From JBCDHN01 sp965224535 (GTDB lineage Bacteria; Verrucomicrobiota; Verrucomicrobiia; Verrucomicrobiales; DEV007), in assembly GCA_965224535.1 (NCBI GenBank), contig CBDCZR010000023.1, forward strand, positions 58,396-122,395: a DNA stretch of 64,000 nucleotides, read 5' to 3'. The first letter of the stretch is position 1. Each line of letters begins with the position of its first letter. A program made the translations under genes and the position numbers. This document shows, in pieces, positions 60,296-64,000 of this stretch. Under the pieces are notes generated by a model that was not told the origin of the DNA, ran no database searches, and saw nothing but the letters and a program-made list of their open reading frames with translations.

Positions 60296-60874
60296 AGCGA
60301 TATTTGGGCTTTGCCGCAGGCTACGTGCTAGGCTTTCATGGTTGTGATCGGGAGATTGCAGAAACGGTCCTCGAAGGAAATCTGGATTTGATGGCAAGCA
60401 CGAACAACTATGACTGGTTGGGGCATGGAGTTTGCTTTTGGGAAGGAAACCAAGAACGCGCAATGCGATGGGCAAAGCAGCGAATGAAGATGCGAAAATC
60501 CAGGATCAAAGCCATACGCGATAGGCGCTATCATTGACCTTGGTTTTTGTTTAAGCTTGCTACAAACGGATCATCTGGAAATGCTTTCTGATGCCTACCA
60601 GCTCCTCGAAAGCGCAGCCTCAGAAGCTGGAGAGAATTTGCCGAAGAACAGCGGCGGGAAAGGCAAGTTTTTGCGTCGACTGGATTGTGCGGTAATTCAG
60701 GCGCTACACGGAAATCTCAAGAAGCAAGGGCATGTGGCATTTGATACCGTCCGAGGACTCTTTCAAGAAGGCAACCCGGTTTATCCGAAGGCAGGCTTCA
60801 GGCAGGGCAATCACATTCAGATCTGCGTTCGAAATCGAGCTTGTGTCAAAGGGTATTTTCGCCCGCTGAATTGA
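60292..60874 (+). pseudogene. ADP-ribosyltransferase-like protein with a single-base frameshift
   Basis: The first frame (GTG 60292 to 60537) has FHGCDREIAETVLEG, NNYDWLGHGVCFWEGNQERA and MRWAK, a pattern like the HGT...G-x-YF...A-x-xWA core of DUF3990-type ART folds. The C-terminal part continues in the +1 frame (KPYAIGAIIDLGFCLSLLQT, LRRLDCAVIQALHG, FDTVRGLFQEG, NHIQICVRNRACVKGYFRP) to 60874. Removing one A from AAA at 60508-60510 joins them into about 193 residues. It is coupled to a small upstream gene. The ART assignment is by motif resemblance. Confidence 0.7.
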
Positions 60875-61168
60875 ATCCACCCAAAAGCGGTTTTCGGGGC
60901 GAAAATCAAAAAAAAATTATTTCCGCGTAATTTATTTCTAAGAAAAGCATAGCAAAAAACGCCTCCCTCCAAAAAAAAAATCACCTCATCAGCAGCCTGG
61001 AATCGGTTAATTTTTATAAAACGCAAAGCTTTCCACCGCTCTTGGCGGAATTCGGCCCAGTTTTCTAAAAATTCCGTAAAACTTTAAAATAAATTTGCAT
61101 AAAGGGTCCATTTGCGCAGATTCCTCCTAACATGACGAAAAAGTAATATTCGTTTTGGAATAAGCACG
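60875..61168. other. AT-rich intergenic region
   Basis: This region is strongly AT-rich with two poly-A tracts (around 60908-60916 and 60971-60980). No gene is recognised. It presumably contains the promoter of the downstream membrane protein/metallo-beta-lactamase pair. Confidence 0.5.
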
Positions 61169-61816
61169 ATGAATACCCTCAAAAGCAAAAACCAAGCAAA
61201 GCTAACGGGCTTGCTTGTATTCTTGGCGCTCGCATTTTGGGCGGCACTCACAGGAAAGTGGGGGCTGGATGTGAATACATGGGGTGAAGGTTTGACACGA
61301 TTTGGTCAAACTTCTCCGTTCGCGGTAATAGTCGGCTTGGCTACGTATTGGCTTCAGGACCTACTCGGTCAGGACCTCAAGGCGAGATTCGTGTTCTGGA
61401 AATTCTGTGGAATTCCGTATCCTGGCAGTCAGGCATTTTCCAAATGGATGCACAAAGACCCGCGGGTTGATGCGTCCGTCCTGAAAAAGCGATTAAAGCC
61501 ACTCCCTAAGACACCCGAAGATCAAAACATAACCTGGTATAAGCTCTCCAAAAAGCACGAGGAAAAACCTAGTGTGCTGGATGCTCACGGGCGGTTTCTT
61601 CTAACGAGAGATGTAGTTGCAATTTGGTTAATCTTTGGCGCAATTACTGCGATTGGAGTTTGGTTCGGAAAGTCGGATACCGCGGTAAAGGTTACTTACA
61701 ACGTCATAGTCGTGGTGGGGTATTTGATCGCGACAATAGTGGCACGGAACAATGGAATTAGATTTCTAACAACTGTGCTAGCCGAAGAAAGCGCTAGAAA
61801 GTCAAAAAATCGTTAA
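61169..61816 (+). CDS. Four-TM membrane protein of a two-gene unit
   Basis: The 215-residue protein has TM helices at about 12-29, 49-67, 146-167 and 175-193, with a cytoplasmic loop of about 78 residues between TM2 and TM3 (FWKFCGIPYPGSQAFSKWM, then KRLKPLPKTPEDQNITWYKL). No family recognised. The metallo-beta-lactamase gene begins 20 bp downstream on the same strand, so the two are probably co-expressed. It lies in mobile, low-GC DNA and could be a membrane effector or an anchor for the hydrolase. Confidence 0.7.
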   Translation: MNTLKSKNQAKLTGLLVFLALAFWAALTGKWGLDVNTWGEGLTRFGQTSPFAVIVGLATYWLQDLLGQDLKARFVFWKFCGIPYPGSQAFSKWMHKDPRVDASVLKKRLKPLPKTPEDQNITWYKLSKKHEEKPSVLDAHGRFLLTRDVVAIWLIFGAITAIGVWFGKSDTAVKVTYNVIVVVGYLIATIVARNNGIRFLTTVLAEESARKSKNR

Positions 61817-61836
61817 CTACAACAAAACCAAGCAAC

Positions 61837-62928
61837 ATGGAACTAGAGGACTATTTTGAAATCGATTTCCTCGATGTGGAATCAAAAAAGAGCGGTGATG
61901 CAATTACTATACGGTATCGCATGAATGGGGAAACCCGGATTCATGTAGTCGATGGAGGCTTTCAGTCTACCGGCGAAAAACTGGTCGAACATATTGACGA
62001 GCATTACGATTCACCAGACACAATCAATTCGGTTGTAGTAACCCATCCGGATGGGGATCACGCAGGTGGCATACGGACTATTCTTGAGGAATATGAAGTG
62101 GATGAACTTTGGATGAACCGACCGTGGCTTTACGCAAACCAGCTAATTCACAGATTCTCTAGATTTAGGAATGTAGAGAACTTTGAGAAACGACTACGTG
62201 AGATTTACCCCAATATCGCAGCGCTTGAAGAAATCGCATTGGATAAGGGGATTCCCATTTATGAACCATTCCAGGGCGAAGTGATTGGGAACTTTGCCGT
62301 TCTTGCTCCTACCAAAGAGCGCTATCTTGAATTGGTAGTTGAGTCGGAGAAAACGCCGGAATCCGCACCCGCAAGTCGGGAAACCAGTTTTGCCGAATTC
62401 GTAAATAAGGCTGCTAAGAAGATTGTCAATTATGTGAGATCGCTATGGGGCGTGGAGATATTCTCTGACGAGGAAACGAGCGCAGAGAACGAAATGAGTG
62501 TGATTCAATTCTTCTTCCTATGCGAAGCAGCAGCTCTGTTGACCGGAGACGCGGGGAGGGGCGGATTAGATGAAGCCGCCGATTTTTTGGAGGAGCTAGA
62601 AATCAGCTTGCCGGACATTTTGGCATATTTTGACGTTCCACATCATGGTTCTCGCAGAAACGTTTCGACGGAAATTTTAGATCGTTTGCTTGGTCCCCGG
62701 CTGGCGCAGCAGCTACCACAAGGCAAAGGGTTGTTTACCGCGGTAGTGAGCGCCTCCGCCGAAGATCCAGATCACCCGCGTAGGGCAGTAATACGCGCTC
62801 TTATTCATCGTGGGGGGGATGTGTTGTCAGTGGAAGATGGAGGAATCTGTGTCGGTCGAAACAAGCCGGCGCGAGAGGGCTGGGCTGCTGCACCTTTGGT
62901 TGATTACCCACAGGATCAGGAGCAGTGA
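61837..62928 (+). CDS. ComEC/Rec2-like metallo-beta-lactamase-fold hydrolase
   Basis: The 363-residue cytoplasmic protein has the metal motif HPDGDH at residues 70-75 (HxDxDH type, as in the ComEC lactamase domain), followed by LLTGDAGRGG and DVPHHGSRRN for the remaining ligands. An insertion of about 130 residues (about 95-225), predicted helical, separates the motifs. ComEC-like enzymes act on nucleic acids, and stand-alone versions occur in defence islands. It has no signal peptide. It is paired with the four-TM protein upstream. Confidence 0.85.
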   Translation: MELEDYFEIDFLDVESKKSGDAITIRYRMNGETRIHVVDGGFQSTGEKLVEHIDEHYDSPDTINSVVVTHPDGDHAGGIRTILEEYEVDELWMNRPWLYANQLIHRFSRFRNVENFEKRLREIYPNIAALEEIALDKGIPIYEPFQGEVIGNFAVLAPTKERYLELVVESEKTPESAPASRETSFAEFVNKAAKKIVNYVRSLWGVEIFSDEETSAENEMSVIQFFFLCEAAALLTGDAGRGGLDEAADFLEELEISLPDILAYFDVPHHGSRRNVSTEILDRLLGPRLAQQLPQGKGLFTAVVSASAEDPDHPRRAVIRALIHRGGDVLSVEDGGICVGRNKPAREGWAAAPLVDYPQDQEQ

Positions 62929-63055
62929 TCATTGCTTCTGGCGCACTCCACACAAGAGTGGCGAAAAGGAAATAGAATTCTAGTTCTATCTGAAAACTGA
63001 AAATGGAAAATGATCAAATGATCCGCGCGGGAGCCCTAAAATTTGGGACCTAGTT

Positions 63056-63304
63056 TCACCGGGGCATTCGAGTTAGAAACTTCGATCCGACTACCAATCC
63101 ATCCAGATTCAAATGACCAAATGAGCGGTATCCATCAACCTCTGAGTTACAAATGGGCTCCCCTGGGCCATTTAGTGAGGTGTTTATCAAAACTGGTAGT
63201 TCACCGGCAGACTTTAAGGCGGTCATCAGCTTTCTCAGAAACCTTAATGACGGGTGCTTCGAGACAATTTGGGCCCGCACAGTGCCATCCACATGGGCAA
63301 GCAT
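63056..63304 (-). pseudogene. Carbamoyltransferase C-terminal fragment
   Basis: This frame encodes LAHVDGTVRAQIV, then ELPVLINTSLNGPGEPICNS and FGHLNLDGLVVGSKFL, the C-terminal signature of NodU/CmcH-type O-carbamoyltransferases (HVDGTxRxQxV, PVLxNTSFNxxGEPI). The upstream part of the gene is missing; an IS630-family element begins at its broken end near 63305. These enzymes decorate secondary metabolites or nodulation factors. Confidence 0.75.
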
Positions 63305-64000
63305 ACTTATTACTCAGACGGGTGATCTGTCTAAAATATATTGCGAAAACATTCCGGCCAATTTCTTATGCTTAAAAAAGCTCTTCACCTTTCGATAGCT
63401 ACCCTGAAGTGATGATAGGGTCTTGTTGACTAAATCGATGAGTTGGTTGATATCCCTCGCGAGTATCTTCCTCGGTCCAATTTGCTTCACGTAGTTATTG
63501 ACATACTCAACTGGATTCAGTTCCGGAGAGTATCCAGGTAACATGTGAACGGATAGCCTGGCTCCGTAGCTGGCGAAATGCTTCTGGGTTTTCTTGGAGA
63601 CATGAGTAGGATGTTTGTCCATGATGATGACCACATCCCTTCTTCGAGTCTTCATGAACTTATCGAAAATCTCGCAGAATTTATCGCTGTTCATGTTTCC
63701 GGAAAATTGAGTAAACCAAAAAGCCCCATTGAGGGAAATCGCTATCGCACTGTTTGTGCGAGACCTTTTGCCGGAGCATTTTACCACAGGCGTTTCGCCT
63801 CTGGCTCCCCAAGTCCGGCCGACTTGATCATCCAGTCGATAACCGGCCTCATCCCAGAAAAACAGTTCAGCGTTAGATTTCCGGGCCGACTCGACGATCG
63901 CTGGCAAGGTCTCTTTTTTCCACGCATCGACCTCTTCTTTATCTTTCTCACGAGCCTCACGAGCTGGCTTTTGGGGCGTGATTTTAAGCTCAGAGAGGAT
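63305..64000 (-). mobile_element. IS630-family insertion sequence, partial at window end
   Basis: The transposase occupies 63314 to beyond 64000. The element begins near 63305, where carbamoyltransferase homology stops. The far end lies outside the window, so terminal repeats and the TA target duplication cannot be checked. Confidence 0.75.
63314..64000 (-). CDS. IS630-family transposase, 5' end outside window
   Basis: At least 228 residues are visible and the frame is still open at the window edge (ILSELKITPQKPAREA...). The DDE domain has the first Asp in ELFFWDEAGYRL, the second in VVIIMDKHPTHVSKK and the Glu in LPGYSPELNPVEYVNNYVK. It is typical of IS630/Tc1-mariner transposases with a TA target. 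The C-terminus is complete (stop at 63314). Confidence 0.9.
   Translation of the reverse strand: MLSELKITPQKPAREAREKDKEEVDAWKKETLPAIVESARKSNAELFFWDEAGYRLDDQVGRTWGARGETPVVKCSGKRSRTNSAIAISLNGAFWFTQFSGNMNSDKFCEIFDKFMKTRRRDVVIIMDKHPTHVSKKTQKHFASYGARLSVHMLPGYSPELNPVEYVNNYVKQIGPRKILARDINQLIDLVNKTLSSLQGSYRKVKSFFKHKKLAGMFSQYILDRSPV

Overview
The window reads as a chromosome segment of a GC-rich diderm bacterium of the PVC group, most likely a Verrucomicrobiota member. The reasons are several planctomycete-type secreted proteins (DUF1501, DUF1549/DUF1553, PSCyt-type cytochrome c domains, a cytochrome/SHD1 protein), a lipid A gene (lpxK), secreted glycan-handling proteins, frequent alternative starts and few clear Shine-Dalgarno sequences. 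The lineage is inferred from gene content, not from a marker phylogeny.

Layout. 1-2.9 kb is repeat-rich: six tandem units of about 151 bp, each ending in a long palindrome, then solo copies of the palindrome placed flush against the start and stop of a DUF234-type AAA+ ATPase/nuclease gene, then a 252-bp element with perfect 21-bp terminal inverted repeats. 3.0-7.0 kb holds a divergent LysR regulator/ferredoxin pair and two subunits (JetA, JetB) of a Wadjet/MksBEF-type condensin system, with no adjacent JetC or JetD. 7.0-11.3 kb is a PSD1/DUF1501 pair. 11.3-15.2 kb is a probable envelope signalling module: hybrid histidine kinase, beta-barrel protein and YfiR protein.

15.3-31.0 kb is mostly housekeeping: NfeD-type protease, DAHP synthase, LOG protein, L31, RF1, LpxK, an ABC exporter pair, DUF502, GltX, AroE and tRNA-Thr(CGT). 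It is interrupted by an HNH pair and several orphan secreted or ankyrin proteins. 31.0-32.0 kb carries an ORF-less group II intron remnant. 32-36 kb has a second DUF1553/DUF1501 set with two small paralogues between them. 36.3-40.7 kb has the E1 and E2 components of 2-oxoglutarate dehydrogenase and RsfS. 40.8-56 kb is rich in secreted and glycan-related proteins (DUF6807, amidase, UDP-glucuronate epimerase, DUF4838, glycosidase-like, sugar isomerase-like, cytochrome/SHD1).

56.1-64 kb is accessory DNA. It starts with a 43-bp exact copy of the 3' half of tRNA-Thr, followed by a split GST, a P450 cut off by an IS3-family element, a frameshifted ADP-ribosyltransferase-like gene with a small overlapping partner, a four-TM protein plus ComEC-like metallo-beta-lactamase pair, and a carbamoyltransferase stump cut by an IS630-family element that runs off the window. 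Three genes outside the insertion sequences carry single-base frameshifts (near 36027, 48331 and 60509), which may be real decay or sequencing error.

The best candidates for undescribed biology are the 151-bp hairpin array with its satellite hairpins around the ATPase gene, the orphan JetAB pair, and the small island operons at 60.1-62.9 kb.
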